From assembly GCF_003201775.1 (NCBI RefSeq), contig NZ_QJJZ01000004.1:154643-218642 (forward strand): a stretch of 64,000 nucleotides of DNA. Direction: 5' to 3'. Each line of letters starts with the position of its first letter. The first letter of the stretch is position 1. The position numbers and the translations under genes were made by a program. Positions 55,569 through 64,000 of the stretch are shown one piece after another. The DNA comes from Arenibacter sp. ARW7G5Y1. GTDB lineage: Bacteria; Bacteroidota; Bacteroidia; Flavobacteriales; Flavobacteriaceae. The notes under the pieces were generated by a model. The model saw only the letters and a program-made list of their open reading frames with translations, had not been told where the DNA came from and did not search any database.

Positions 55569-56246
55569 TTAAGACATGGAAGGGTTCACTTCGTACAATT
55601 TCCAAAGTTGATCCAGGGTTTTACCGGTATATTTTTTCCATAAACCTGGTGTATATGTCTTTTCCCGGAGGTGATAGTCTAATTTTTTAACAAGTTCTTT
55701 GTCAAAATTAGCCGTAGTCCATACCAAAAAGTTTGCGGTAATCCTGTAACTATTGGTATAGTGCTGCCCATCCTTGTATTGGGTTAGATACCAATTGGCA
55801 CGCTGATTGTCAACGCCATACACATGGCGCACGTAATCTGCTATACCTTCTGTAAGCCATCCAGGTCCGGAACCATTAGGATATGCCTGGATAATGTGCA
55901 TCCCTTCATGGGTTATCAAATCTATGTCCGTAGGATGTTGATGTATCCATTTGGAACTTATGGTTATAGCACCATTTTGTGCATAGGCCACTCCATTGTA
56001 AGAGGTGTCGATCTTTACTTTTAGATCAGTGCGCGCATTTTTATTAAAACGCTTCATCAACTTGGGATAGGTTTTAAAAATAGTCGAGACAAATTTTTTC
56101 ACAATTGCCTTGTCAATGCTAGGGTCTTCATTGTGGAATTGAATTTCTACTCCATGTCTCTTAAAATTTTGAATCTCTTGTGCAGATACCCCTGTTACGA
56201 ACATGGCCAAAATATAAAGCTGTATGGCAATGGTATTTATTTTCAT
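55569..56246 (-). CDS. Basic secretory protein-family (plant/bacterial) putative peptidase
   Basis: Secreted protein of 225 residues with a signal peptide cleaved near SAQ (about residue 22). The HEXXH motif HEGMH is at 113-117, followed by GPGWLTEGIADYVRHVYG, matching the basic secretory protein family, thought to be zinc peptidases; activity of bacterial members is poorly known. It has no lipobox, so it is probably periplasmic or released. It follows susD after a hairpin and precedes the two paralogous lipoproteins. Confidence 0.85.
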   Translation of the reverse strand: MKINTIAIQLYILAMFVTGVSAQEIQNFKRHGVEIQFHNEDPSIDKAIVKKFVSTIFKTYPKLMKRFNKNARTDLKVKIDTSYNGVAYAQNGAITISSKWIHQHPTDIDLITHEGMHIIQAYPNGSGPGWLTEGIADYVRHVYGVDNQRANWYLTQYKDGQHYTNSYRITANFLVWTTANFDKELVKKLDYHLREKTYTPGLWKKYTGKTLDQLWKLYEVNPSMS

Positions 56247-56290
56247 TTTTTTTATTATTGGTGAAACTAATTTTGCAATGTTTTTGGTAA

Positions 56291-56322
56291 ATCGGATTTC
56301 CCGAACAAACAGGAAACCCGAT
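56291..56322 (-). terminator. Hairpin between susD and the downstream peptidase genes
   Basis: ATCGGATTTCC (56291-56301) and GGAAACCCGAT (56312-56322) pair with one mismatch around a 10-base loop. The T tract after it on the minus strand is weak, so it may act as an attenuator or transcript-end stabiliser that separates susC-susD from the peptidase genes rather than as a full terminator. Confidence 0.45.
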
Positions 56323-56350
56323 CAACTTAATAAAAGCAAAAACTAACTAA

Positions 56351-58186
56351 CTACCATCCGGTATTTTGGATCAAATCGGTATTGGTATTGATCTCATCCT
56401 GTGGTATGGGCCACAGATAGTGTTTATTGGTAAAGACACGTGTTTCAAAAGGAACCACATTGTAAAACTCCGATTCATCGGTAGTATTAATGTCCAAACC
56501 ATGAATTTCCCCATTGAGGATATCTTGGGCCACTTTCCATCTTCTGATATCAAAATACCTAACATTTTCAAAGGCAAGCTCAACCTTTCTTTCCTTGTGG
56601 ATGGCCTCGCGCATGGATGCCTGATCAGCAGGGACATGTAAGCCCATAGTGCCGTATCCGGGGATTCCGGCCCTAGTTCTAATGGCATTCAGATAAATTA
56701 AAATGTCGGCATTTCCAGGGTCGTATTCGTTAAGGGCCTCAACGTAGTCTAGGTATATCTCGGCCAATCTGATCATGCTAAAACTTCTGTTGGAATTGGA
56801 CCAGGTGTCAACCACCATATCCTTTCTCACTATATAGCCTGTGGTAGAATAATCGTTGCCACCAACTTCCTTGCCGGAGTTGCCCCCGTACCAGGTTTCT
56901 GTGATGGCATCCCCGTAATTACGTACCATCCATAAGCTATTGTTGTAAGTGATACCAGTATAAAATCGAGGTTCCCGATTGACCCATTGATTAAAGGTTT
57001 CCCGTTCTTGAAAGTCATATGGAGCTTTGTAATTGGAAAAACCTGTATCCTGATAACCGGAAGTAGGATCTTCAATAGATCTTCCATTGGCCATGAAATA
57101 GGAGTCTACCATTTCTTGGGTTGCACCCAAGGCACCACCTCCTTTTATTTCACTGGCATAACCGTTGTGGTAAGGGGTCATTTCATACTGTCTATAATTG
57201 CTCGCTCGGGTTCTAGCGTAAATTATTTCGCTGTTCCAATCTTTCAACATTACATTACGTGTGGATAGATAAGGATCAAAAACCCCATTTTCATTATTTT
57301 CGGTATAGAGACTAAATTCGGTTGGCACAAACTCCTCAATAAATGCTTTGGCTGCATCGGCAGCTAGCTTCCATTTATCATTATCTGTAGTTTGATTAAT
57401 GAGATGAGTGCCTTCGGAGTTCATTAAATCGGCATAATCGGTGTTGCCATTAAACAAAGGGCTGGCCGCTAAAAGCAGCACCTTTTCCTTGATAGCAAGG
57501 GCAAACGGACGAGACATCCTTCCGGCATTGGCCCCTCTAAATTCCAGCCCGGACAATGTACTGGCAGCTTTATCAAGTTCGGCAACGATATAGGCAACAC
57601 TTTCGTCCATGGTGGCTCTTTGAAGTCCGCTTAGATCCGCGTCAGGATCTATTGGTTCTTCGCCCATTAAAATAACGGGTCCCCATGTCCTTATCAGATT
57701 ATAATAGAAGTAGGCGCGCAAAGTCCTTGCCTCTGCAGTGTATTGGAGAATACGTTGATCAGAACAGTCTTCGCATTGATCTATACTTTGTATAAAGGTA
57801 GAAGCTGCACGGATACCGCGGTAAAAGTTAGACCATAACGAACTTACCTCGGAGGTTGTGGCGTCCCATGTTCCTATATTCATATTGTTGCTCCAAACAA
57901 AGGACCAGGTGTATTCGGCCTCGTCAGAGGCAGCAGTCCAGGGTCCGGAATTACCATTTGTAACGAAACGCTGATTGGTTTCCTGTGGGATCCTGTTGTA
58001 AATATTGGCCAGATATTCCTCTACCGTATTTTCTTTGGAAAAGGTCTCATCAAATGTTAATCGGTCGTCGGGGACCTGGTCCAAAAAGTCATCGTTACAT
58101 CCACCTAAAACAATTAGCACGCTAATTAAAAGAAAAAGGTTTGTTAACGGAATTCTATCTAAAATTCTTATGTTGTTTATATGCAT
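56351..58186 (-). CDS. SusD/RagB-family surface nutrient-binding lipoprotein
   Basis: Surface lipoprotein of 611 residues that caps the SusC transporter and binds its ligand. The lipobox ends at Cys30 (LIVLGGC) followed by NDDFLDQVPDDRLT, the typical SusD opening. Helical repeat features follow (YNLIRTWGPVILM, EALNEYDPGNADILIYLNAIRTRAGIPG), with the family ending FDIRRWKVAQDILNG and YLWPIPQDEINTN. The frame is open 32 codons more, into susC; this ATG begins the signal peptide, 11 bases after the susC stop. The ligand is unknown. Confidence 0.95.
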   Translation of the reverse strand: MHINNIRILDRIPLTNLFLLISVLIVLGGCNDDFLDQVPDDRLTFDETFSKENTVEEYLANIYNRIPQETNQRFVTNGNSGPWTAASDEAEYTWSFVWSNNMNIGTWDATTSEVSSLWSNFYRGIRAASTFIQSIDQCEDCSDQRILQYTAEARTLRAYFYYNLIRTWGPVILMGEEPIDPDADLSGLQRATMDESVAYIVAELDKAASTLSGLEFRGANAGRMSRPFALAIKEKVLLLAASPLFNGNTDYADLMNSEGTHLINQTTDNDKWKLAADAAKAFIEEFVPTEFSLYTENNENGVFDPYLSTRNVMLKDWNSEIIYARTRASNYRQYEMTPYHNGYASEIKGGGALGATQEMVDSYFMANGRSIEDPTSGYQDTGFSNYKAPYDFQERETFNQWVNREPRFYTGITYNNSLWMVRNYGDAITETWYGGNSGKEVGGNDYSTTGYIVRKDMVVDTWSNSNRSFSMIRLAEIYLDYVEALNEYDPGNADILIYLNAIRTRAGIPGYGTMGLHVPADQASMREAIHKERKVELAFENVRYFDIRRWKVAQDILNGEIHGLDINTTDESEFYNVVPFETRVFTNKHYLWPIPQDEINTNTDLIQNTGW

Positions 58187-58197
58187 GGCTATGTTGT

Positions 58198-61100
58198 TTA
58201 AAATTGAACGGACATTCCTAAAGAACCTACAGAAATATTGGGGTAGGCGCCACCATTGCTCGTTAATAGCTCTGGATCCCACAGGTCAAATTTGCTGATC
58301 GTAAAAAGATTGGTCCCCCTTAGGTAAAGGCGAATATTTTTCACCTTTACCTTATCGCTGATGGTTCCTGGCAAGGTATATCCAAGTTCAGCTGTTTTTA
58401 ACCGTAGAAAATCTATATCACGAATCCACCATGAACTAGGTTGGGTATTGTTGTTTTGACCCACTCCCGAAGATCCATAGGATAGACGTGGATACATGGC
58501 ATTGGTGTCATTATTTTCCACTGTCCATCTATCGGTAGCAACACTAAAAAGGTTTCCACGGCCCCCATCGCCATTAAACGGCATGATACCGGTTCCGGAC
58601 AACATAATGTCGGCCTGACTCTGTCCTTGGAAGAACAAGCTTAAGTCGAAACCCTTATACTTACTGCTTATGCCAAAACCATAGGTAAAGAATGGTACAT
58701 CGCCATCACCAATCCGTCTTTGGTCATAAGCGTCTATTTTACCATCGTTGTTGAGGTCTTTATAGCGGATATCCCCAGGCATGATCTGCCCGAATTGGGT
58801 TGGGTATTCCCCATCTTCCGGTGTAATGAACCCATCTTCATTGGTGTCATCTGTGAGTGAATATAGCCCTTCTGCCACATATCCCCATCGGGATAGGAGG
58901 CCGCTGGACCTACGATCCAACCAAGAATATGGTTGTTCTGGCTGGCCATTCTCTATAATTTTATTTTTGTTGTAAGAGAAGGTGCCCCTGAACCCTAGGT
59001 AGAGATCATTAAAAGTTTTATTGTATTCCAAAGTTCCATCAAAACCCTTATTGTCCACTATCCCTAGGTTTCCAGAAGGATCGGAAACCAAACCTATGTA
59101 ATTGGGGACATCACTTCTAGATAGGAAGGCCCCTTCGGTATGTTCTTTAAATACATCAAAGATTAGTCGTAGGCTGTTGTCAAGAGCAGTGACTTCCAGA
59201 CCTAGATCCTGTTTTCTGGATTCTGCCCAAGTAACATCCACTCCTTGATAGGTTTCAGCTATACCGCCTACATATCTAATACTTTCGCCAAAGTTATAGC
59301 CATCTTGGCCGTTTTCTACCCGGCTCAAATAAGCAAAGCGGCCAGCCCCTGAGTCCGAGCCTACCAAACCATCTGAATACCTTATTTTTAAATAATCGAT
59401 AGTGTTGCTAAGAGGTTCAAAAAAGTCTTCATTGGAAATGACCCAACCAGCAGCTATTGAAGGGAAAAAACCATATCGATTATTGGGGGAAAAGTTTTCC
59501 GACCCATTGTAACCAGCATTGAACTCGGCAAAATACCTATTGTCATAGGAGTAGGTTGCCCGTCCTGCAAAGCCTTGGTTACGATATGGTATGGAGGAGG
59601 TAAAGTCGGTCGCAAAACCATCAGTATAATCCGTTCTGTTGAACAACAATAAACCGGTAACGGCATGTTCGTCAAAACTGCGGTTGTAATTCAATGCGGC
59701 TTCCAAATAAAACCTCCGTGTATTTCCATTGGTAGGCCTGTTGTCAATTATGGGTCTTTCAAAACCTAAATAATTGCCCGATCCGGTGTAGGTCTCAGTT
59801 AGTAAGAGTTCCCCATCCTGTGTATAGGGAAAGTTAGGATCTACATAATAGGTATTCTCTCTTTTGGATCTTTTAATATTGTTTCTGTTATAGGCGTCAA
59901 AGGAAAACATACCGGTTATGGACAATCCTTCCGTTAATACGTCCAAATTTTGAGTTAGCCTTAAATTGGAATACAGCTGGTTACGAGTATCGGTCCTAAG
60001 TCCCCTTAAAGCGACATCGGCATAGGGATTCCGTAGGTCGCCATTGGAACTACGCCCAGGAACAAAACCACCAGGGTAAAGTACAGGGTATTCCACAGGA
60101 GGCACTAACATTGCCTGGGTGAAGATGCTTGAAGCATCCTCGGCGGGATAATTTCCCTCGGAGAGATATCCTTGTAGGCCTAGGAGCATTTTGGTGGAAG
60201 GGGTAATGTCTACCGTAAGGTTTGAAGTGAAATTATATCGTTTATATCGGGTATCCGAATCGTAACTTTCCAAACCATCCGTAACAAATAGGCCAGTTTC
60301 ATCATAATAGCCTATGGATACATAGTATTGGGAATTTTCTACCCCGCCACTAACATTGGAAGAGATTCTACGGTTTTTTCCGAAGTCGTTAAAAACAGTA
60401 TCGAACCAATCAACATCGGGGTACAATAATGGATTGATGTTGGAGGCGGTCCGTTGTATTGTTTCATCTGAAAATCGGGCCACATTGCCCCTGGTTACCA
60501 AGGCTTCGTTGGCCAACTGCATATAGGTGACCCCATCTGCCAAGTTGGGCATTTTGGTAAATTGGGTTACACCTTCGTAGTAGTCTACCGAGACGGAAGG
60601 TTTGCCCTGTATGCCTTTTTTTGTTTCGATAAGGATAACCCCATTGGCACCTCTTACCCCATAGATGGCTGTAGCAGAGGCGTCTTTTAATACAGTAAAG
60701 GAATCTATGTCCCGTGGGTCGATATTGTCAAGACTCCTTTGTACCCCATCTACCAGTATAAGAGGGGAGGCATTGCCAAAAGTTGAGATTCCACGAATCC
60801 AAATATCGGCCCCATCGTATCCTGGCAATCCCGAGCGTTGAACCCCTGTTAAACCAGCTACTCTACCCGCCAGAGACGTACTTAGGTTGGCAACAGGTTG
60901 TTCAATTTCTTTGGGCTTAACAGTTGATTGGGCCCCTACTAAACTAATTTTTTTTTGTGTCCCGTACCCAACAACCACAACTCCGTCCAAACTACTGGCG
61001 GCTTCCGTTAGCTTCACATTGAGGGTTGTTTTTCCCTCTACAGGTATTTCTAAGGTCGAGTACCCTAGATAACTGAAGACCAAAACCGCATCGTTTGAAA

Positions 61101-61623
61101 CTTCAATACTATAATTACCGTCAAAATCCGTAGCGACACCATTTAGAGTACCTTTTTCCACAATATTGACCCCTGGAATTGGGATACCTGTTTCGGCATC
61201 GGTTACAGATCCCGTTACTGTTGGGTTTTGTAGATAGGAAGAAGGGCTCAGTTGATTGGTCCTCGGACCTTTTTTTAAAATAATCTGATTTTTTAAAATG
61301 GTATATGCAATATCTGTATGATCAAATAAGAGCGATAACACTTCATGGATATTCTTGTCCTTAATATTTACGGTTATTCTCGGAAAGTTTTCTATAAGGT
61401 CATAATCGCCAAGAAACTTATATTCACTCATAGTTTCGATCTTTCCAAGTACCGTCATTATTTCGGCATCTTGGACCGTTAATGTAAAATTGGTTTCCGC
61501 ACTGGGGTTTGCAGCTGGTATCTGCCAAACGTTGGTGAGTACCAAAAACAAAAATTTGATCATAAGAGGGATGTTTTTGGGTAAAAAGGAATCTGTACGA
61601 TTCCAATTAATTAGGATTTTCAT
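58198..61623 (-). CDS. SusC/RagA-family TonB-dependent receptor with N-terminal STN signalling domain
   Basis: Outer-membrane importer of 1141 residues. After the signal sequence an STN domain (about 46-117, FTLTVQDAEIMTVLGKIE to NQIILKK) connects to FecR signalling. A carboxypeptidase-like beta-sandwich (about 133-205, VTGSVTDAETGIPIPGVNIV) leads to the SusC-type TonB region VVVVGYGTQKK (215-225), then the plug (VLKDASATAIYGVRGANGVI) and a 22-strand barrel. It pairs with the susD just downstream and lies 135 bases after fecR. Presence of STN indicates that substrate binding is reported to the FecI sigma factor. Confidence 0.96.
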   Translation of the reverse strand: MKILINWNRTDSFLPKNIPLMIKFLFLVLTNVWQIPAANPSAETNFTLTVQDAEIMTVLGKIETMSEYKFLGDYDLIENFPRITVNIKDKNIHEVLSLLFDHTDIAYTILKNQIILKKGPRTNQLSPSSYLQNPTVTGSVTDAETGIPIPGVNIVEKGTLNGVATDFDGNYSIEVSNDAVLVFSYLGYSTLEIPVEGKTTLNVKLTEAASSLDGVVVVGYGTQKKISLVGAQSTVKPKEIEQPVANLSTSLAGRVAGLTGVQRSGLPGYDGADIWIRGISTFGNASPLILVDGVQRSLDNIDPRDIDSFTVLKDASATAIYGVRGANGVILIETKKGIQGKPSVSVDYYEGVTQFTKMPNLADGVTYMQLANEALVTRGNVARFSDETIQRTASNINPLLYPDVDWFDTVFNDFGKNRRISSNVSGGVENSQYYVSIGYYDETGLFVTDGLESYDSDTRYKRYNFTSNLTVDITPSTKMLLGLQGYLSEGNYPAEDASSIFTQAMLVPPVEYPVLYPGGFVPGRSSNGDLRNPYADVALRGLRTDTRNQLYSNLRLTQNLDVLTEGLSITGMFSFDAYNRNNIKRSKRENTYYVDPNFPYTQDGELLLTETYTGSGNYLGFERPIIDNRPTNGNTRRFYLEAALNYNRSFDEHAVTGLLLFNRTDYTDGFATDFTSSIPYRNQGFAGRATYSYDNRYFAEFNAGYNGSENFSPNNRYGFFPSIAAGWVISNEDFFEPLSNTIDYLKIRYSDGLVGSDSGAGRFAYLSRVENGQDGYNFGESIRYVGGIAETYQGVDVTWAESRKQDLGLEVTALDNSLRLIFDVFKEHTEGAFLSRSDVPNYIGLVSDPSGNLGIVDNKGFDGTLEYNKTFNDLYLGFRGTFSYNKNKIIENGQPEQPYSWLDRRSSGLLSRWGYVAEGLYSLTDDTNEDGFITPEDGEYPTQFGQIMPGDIRYKDLNNDGKIDAYDQRRIGDGDVPFFTYGFGISSKYKGFDLSLFFQGQSQADIMLSGTGIMPFNGDGGRGNLFSVATDRWTVENNDTNAMYPRLSYGSSGVGQNNNTQPSSWWIRDIDFLRLKTAELGYTLPGTISDKVKVKNIRLYLRGTNLFTISKFDLWDPELLTSNGGAYPNISVGSLGMSVQF

Positions 61624-61671
61624 ACTTTAGCTTAATAATTAGTTAATGATTTGAGCGATCATTACTTTCAT

Positions 61672-61702
61672 AATCGGGGAATGTTTGCAGCATTTCCCGA
61701 TT
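61672..61702. other. Hairpin between fecR and susC
   Basis: AATCGGGGAAT (61672-61682) and ATTTCCCGATT (61692-61702) pair with one G-T around a 9-base loop. A T-rich tract follows on the plus strand but not on the minus strand, so its role for the minus-strand genes is unclear. Its stem resembles the hairpin after susD. Confidence 0.4.
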
Positions 61703-61758
61703 TTATTTTTGTAGTAATGAGTTGTTTAGTTTTTTAAAGGTTTTTTTCTATTACATTT

Positions 61759-62931
61759 TTATTTGGTTTTTAGAGGTTCATAAATGGTAATTTCCCTACC
61801 CTCCACCTTGTATTCAAACGCTTGACTTTCTTGAAAGGATCGGAATATTTCTTCAATGGTCTCGTTATCAAATTTGGCGAAGAATCGTTTGTCATTCAGT
61901 TGTTTATATTCATTGTTGATTTTTACATCGAAATGCCTTTCCAGCACCTTAAGTATATTTTCGAACGGCCTTACCTTGAAGACAAGTCTGTTGTCTATCC
62001 AGGCAACAAATTCCTCTACATCTACCTTTTGTACATCGATTTCCGAAGACTTATTGTTAAAAAGCCCCATTTCACCTGGTTTTATGATACGCATTTTCGT
62101 GTTTGAAGTTGAAGTTTTATCATTGGAAAGTCCTACGGAACCCTCAATGAGAACTGTATTCACCGTGCTATTTTCTGCATATCCGTTTACATTGAAACGG
62201 GTACCCAGCACCTCGACCTTCAAGCCTCTTTGATAAACCTGAAATGGTCTTTCGGAATCTTTTGTCACCTCAAAAAAGGCCTCTCCATCTAGAAAAACCT
62301 CTCTTGGGGCGTTAACGGCAAAGGCTATGGGGTAACGAATCTTACTTCCAGAGTTTATAGTTACAAAGGTCCCGTCTTCAAGAATGAGTTTAAACTTTTT
62401 CCCCAAGGGCACGGAGATCTCGTTATATATAACAGATTGTTCGTTGAGGTCGACAATCTTATCGTTAAATTTTCTATAGTTAATAACTCCATGGTCCTTT
62501 TTGGCAATTACTTGTCCTTTGTCATTGGTGATTACTTCGGATTCGGTTTCAGAAAGTATTTTTACAGTGCCATCTTCCAATTGAATAGTAATGGCATTTT
62601 CTGGAATTTCCAAGTTAGTGGAGGAGTTGCCATTGTAGAACACTTTTAATACACTGGATAAACCAATTAGCAGCAAAATGGCGGCAGCTGCTTTTAAGAA
62701 TACATGGTATTTCCTATTTTTGGGTTTGGCCAGTTTTTCCTGAATGTTGGCAAAACCACCTTCCACATCAAAGGAGGGTAGCTCACGGTTTAGCAGATAT
62801 TGGTCTTTGGCAAATTCTTCAAATTCCTTCCTGTTGGCATCATTTTTTATTAGCGATTCCAATTCCCTAAGCTCACTTTTAGTAATGCTCCCAGAAAAAT
62901 ATTTCCCAATGAGTTCCCTTAATTTTTCCAT
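61759..62931 (-). CDS. FecR-family anti-sigma factor
   Basis: Single-pass inner-membrane regulator of 390 residues. The cytoplasmic N-terminus (about 1-75) would hold the sigma factor; the membrane segment is at about 77-97 (FLKAAAAILLLIGLSSVLKV). The periplasmic FecR domain shows ISVPLGKKFKLILEDGTFVTINSGSKIRYP and FFEVTKDSERPFQVY, and the final part (RPFENILKVLERHFDVKI) receives the STN signal. It is transcribed toward susC and is divergent from the sigma gene. Confidence 0.95.
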   Translation of the reverse strand: MEKLRELIGKYFSGSITKSELRELESLIKNDANRKEFEEFAKDQYLLNRELPSFDVEGGFANIQEKLAKPKNRKYHVFLKAAAAILLLIGLSSVLKVFYNGNSSTNLEIPENAITIQLEDGTVKILSETESEVITNDKGQVIAKKDHGVINYRKFNDKIVDLNEQSVIYNEISVPLGKKFKLILEDGTFVTINSGSKIRYPIAFAVNAPREVFLDGEAFFEVTKDSERPFQVYQRGLKVEVLGTRFNVNGYAENSTVNTVLIEGSVGLSNDKTSTSNTKMRIIKPGEMGLFNNKSSEIDVQKVDVEEFVAWIDNRLVFKVRPFENILKVLERHFDVKINNEYKQLNDKRFFAKFDNETIEEIFRSFQESQAFEYKVEGREITIYEPLKTK

Positions 62932-63119
62932 TTCTTAACCTTTCTTATTCATAAAACAACATAAATTTAAAAAACCCTTAACCATATAGTATATTTTTTT
63001 GCTAAATCGATTAACTTGTTCGCGATTTTATAAGTCAGCGATTATTCAAATATTTAATTAACAATCGATTATAATGATATTTGCCATTATTATTTTTTTT
63101 GATATAATCCCATTTATTG
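62932..63119. promoter_or_regulatory. Divergent promoter region between fecR and the ECF sigma gene, with two AATCGATTA sites
   Basis: An AT-rich 188-base region holding the start sites of two divergent genes. AATCGATTA occurs twice (63005-63013 and 63063-63071); the second is preceded by AC, so ACAATCGATT equals the core of the palindrome at 21426-21443. This suggests a LacI-family binding region, possibly for the regulator that starts at 63729. Inference only. Confidence 0.4.
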
Positions 63120-63671
63120 ATGGCTAAGGTGGAATTGGTGGATAAATTACGGGATGGAGACCATGATGCCTTTAAACAGGTTTTTCAAGAGCATTATGAG
63201 GCCCTTTGTTCCTTTTTGCTGACTATGGGACTTTTTGATAGGGCCATTGTGGAGGATATTGCCCAAGGTTGCTTTATTACACTTTGGGAAAAGCGCTCTT
63301 CATTACGTGGAGGTTCCAGTCTTAGGGCATTTTTATTTACCATGGGTTATCGCAGATTTCTAAATCGGATAAAAAAGGAAAAACGTCATGTTTCGGCCTT
63401 GGAGGAACTGAAGTATGTAAGTATGATTAAAAATATTGCTGAAGATGACGAGTTTCGGTCCAAAAGACATTTCCAACTTTGGAAGTTGATCGATGAACTT
63501 CCAGAAAGATGTAAACAAGTTTTATTGCTTCATAAGGTTCAGGGATTATCTTACGTGGAAATTGCAAATGAACTGGGTATTTCAATAAAGACAGTAGAAT
63601 CCCAGATGCGCATCGCCTATATAAAGATTCGGGCGGGTTTTCAGGGAGATGGTATGGAATCCAAAGAATAG
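63120..63671 (+). CDS. FecI-like ECF sigma factor
   Basis: Extracytoplasmic-function sigma factor of 183 residues. Region 2 (DAFKQVFQEHYEALCSFLL, then IAQGCFITLWEKR) and region 4 (LPERCKQVLLLHKVQGLSYV, then EIANELGISIKTVESQM) are both present and properly spaced. It is expected to direct transcription of the susC-susD operon when FecR releases it. Unusually it is divergent from fecR instead of preceding it on the same strand. A TTG three bases earlier is also in frame, but the ATG is preferred. Confidence 0.95.
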   Translation: MAKVELVDKLRDGDHDAFKQVFQEHYEALCSFLLTMGLFDRAIVEDIAQGCFITLWEKRSSLRGGSSLRAFLFTMGYRRFLNRIKKEKRHVSALEELKYVSMIKNIAEDDEFRSKRHFQLWKLIDELPERCKQVLLLHKVQGLSYVEIANELGISIKTVESQMRIAYIKIRAGFQGDGMESKE

Positions 63672-63728
63672 GAAATAACTAGTAACCATTATCCAGTATC
63701 ACCTAAAAGTGGGCCAAGAATCAACAAT

Positions 63729-64000
63729 ATGAAGAAAAAACGTTATTCCATAAAAGATATCGCACAAGAATTAAAGGTATCCAGAACAACCATATCTTTT
63801 ATTCTTAATGGAAAAGCCAAGGAAAAACGGATTAGTGAGGCACTAACCAAAAGGGTATTGGAATATGTGGAAAAGGTAGGGTACCAACCACATTCCATCG
63901 CAAGAAGTTTAAGGACGGGAAAAAGTAGGGTATTGGTTGTCATGGTCGAGGATATCTATTCCAAGCTGGCAAGGATAATTGAAGATGTTGCCTATAAAAA
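63729..64000 (+). CDS. LacI-family transcriptional regulator, N-terminal part (3' end outside window)
   Basis: The frame is open to the window edge, about 90 residues. The helix-turn-helix YSIKDIAQELKVSRTTISFI and the hinge-region pattern YVEKVGYQPHSIARSLRTGKS are clear, and the sensor domain begins with VLVVMVEDIY. It starts 57 bases after the sigma factor gene on the same strand, so the two are likely co-transcribed and it probably senses a breakdown product of the locus' substrate. Confidence 0.92.
   Translation, partial: MKKKRYSIKDIAQELKVSRTTISFILNGKAKEKRISEALTKRVLEYVEKVGYQPHSIARSLRTGKSRVLVVMVEDIYSKLARIIEDVAYK

Overview
The window looks like chromosomal DNA of a marine member of the Flavobacteriaceae (Bacteroidota). 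The signs are a division cluster ending in an ftsZ with a very long acidic C-terminal linker, a short primary sigma factor (287 aa), PorT, a lipidated TamA (TamL type), a SusC/SusD pair with FecI/FecR regulation, lipoprotein signals in many predicted envelope proteins, few Shine-Dalgarno sites, and repeated TAnnTTTG promoter boxes. The genus cannot be fixed from the sequence alone; a Zobellia/Maribacter/Arenibacter-like relative is a guess.

Layout. 1-10.9 kb: compact dcw operon on the plus strand (murE end, mraY, murD, ftsW, murG, murC, ftsQ, ftsA, ftsZ), then a yqeY-like gene and tRNA-Arg(UCG) with a hairpin-rich tail. 11.7-18.2 kb: antiporter with a stress-protein-like tail, GNAT, phosphodiesterase, and a membrane PAS histidine kinase with a CheY-like regulator. 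18.5-22.5 kb: uronate module (kduI, kduD, DUF4861 lipoprotein) divergent from a LacI regulator, with a perfect 18-bp palindromic operator between them. 22.6-31.9 kb: minus-strand housekeeping genes (ypdA, rpe, DEAD-box helicase, radical SAM protein, rpoD, pnp, rpsO). 32-48.9 kb: an unknown lipoprotein, accD, fbaA, tamL, an RNA methyltransferase, porT, ubiE, trkA-trkH, aminotransferase, desaturase, rsmG, pruA and apaG. 48.8-52 kb: a long intergenic region with a 36-bp perfect palindrome and a gene-like remnant, then a class A penicillin-binding protein. 52.4-64 kb: a response regulator, then an accessory locus: two related metallopeptidase-like lipoproteins, a basic-secretory-protein-type peptidase, susD, susC with an STN domain, fecR, a divergent fecI-type sigma factor and the start of a second LacI regulator.

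How the parts work together. The first 11 kb make lipid II and the Z-ring. The kdu module converts the keto-uronate released from pectin-, alginate- or ulvan-type polymers toward KDG; no lyase or KDG kinase lies nearby. The last 11 kb form a polysaccharide-utilisation-like locus in which the visible non-transport, non-regulatory genes are peptidase-like and no glycoside hydrolase is seen. It combines FecI/FecR/STN surface signalling with a LacI regulator. One of its two paralogous lipoproteins keeps an HEXXH zinc motif; the other has lost both histidines and gained a C-terminal discoidin-like domain. This is the most unusual system in the window. No CRISPR array, rRNA, insertion sequence or prophage was seen.
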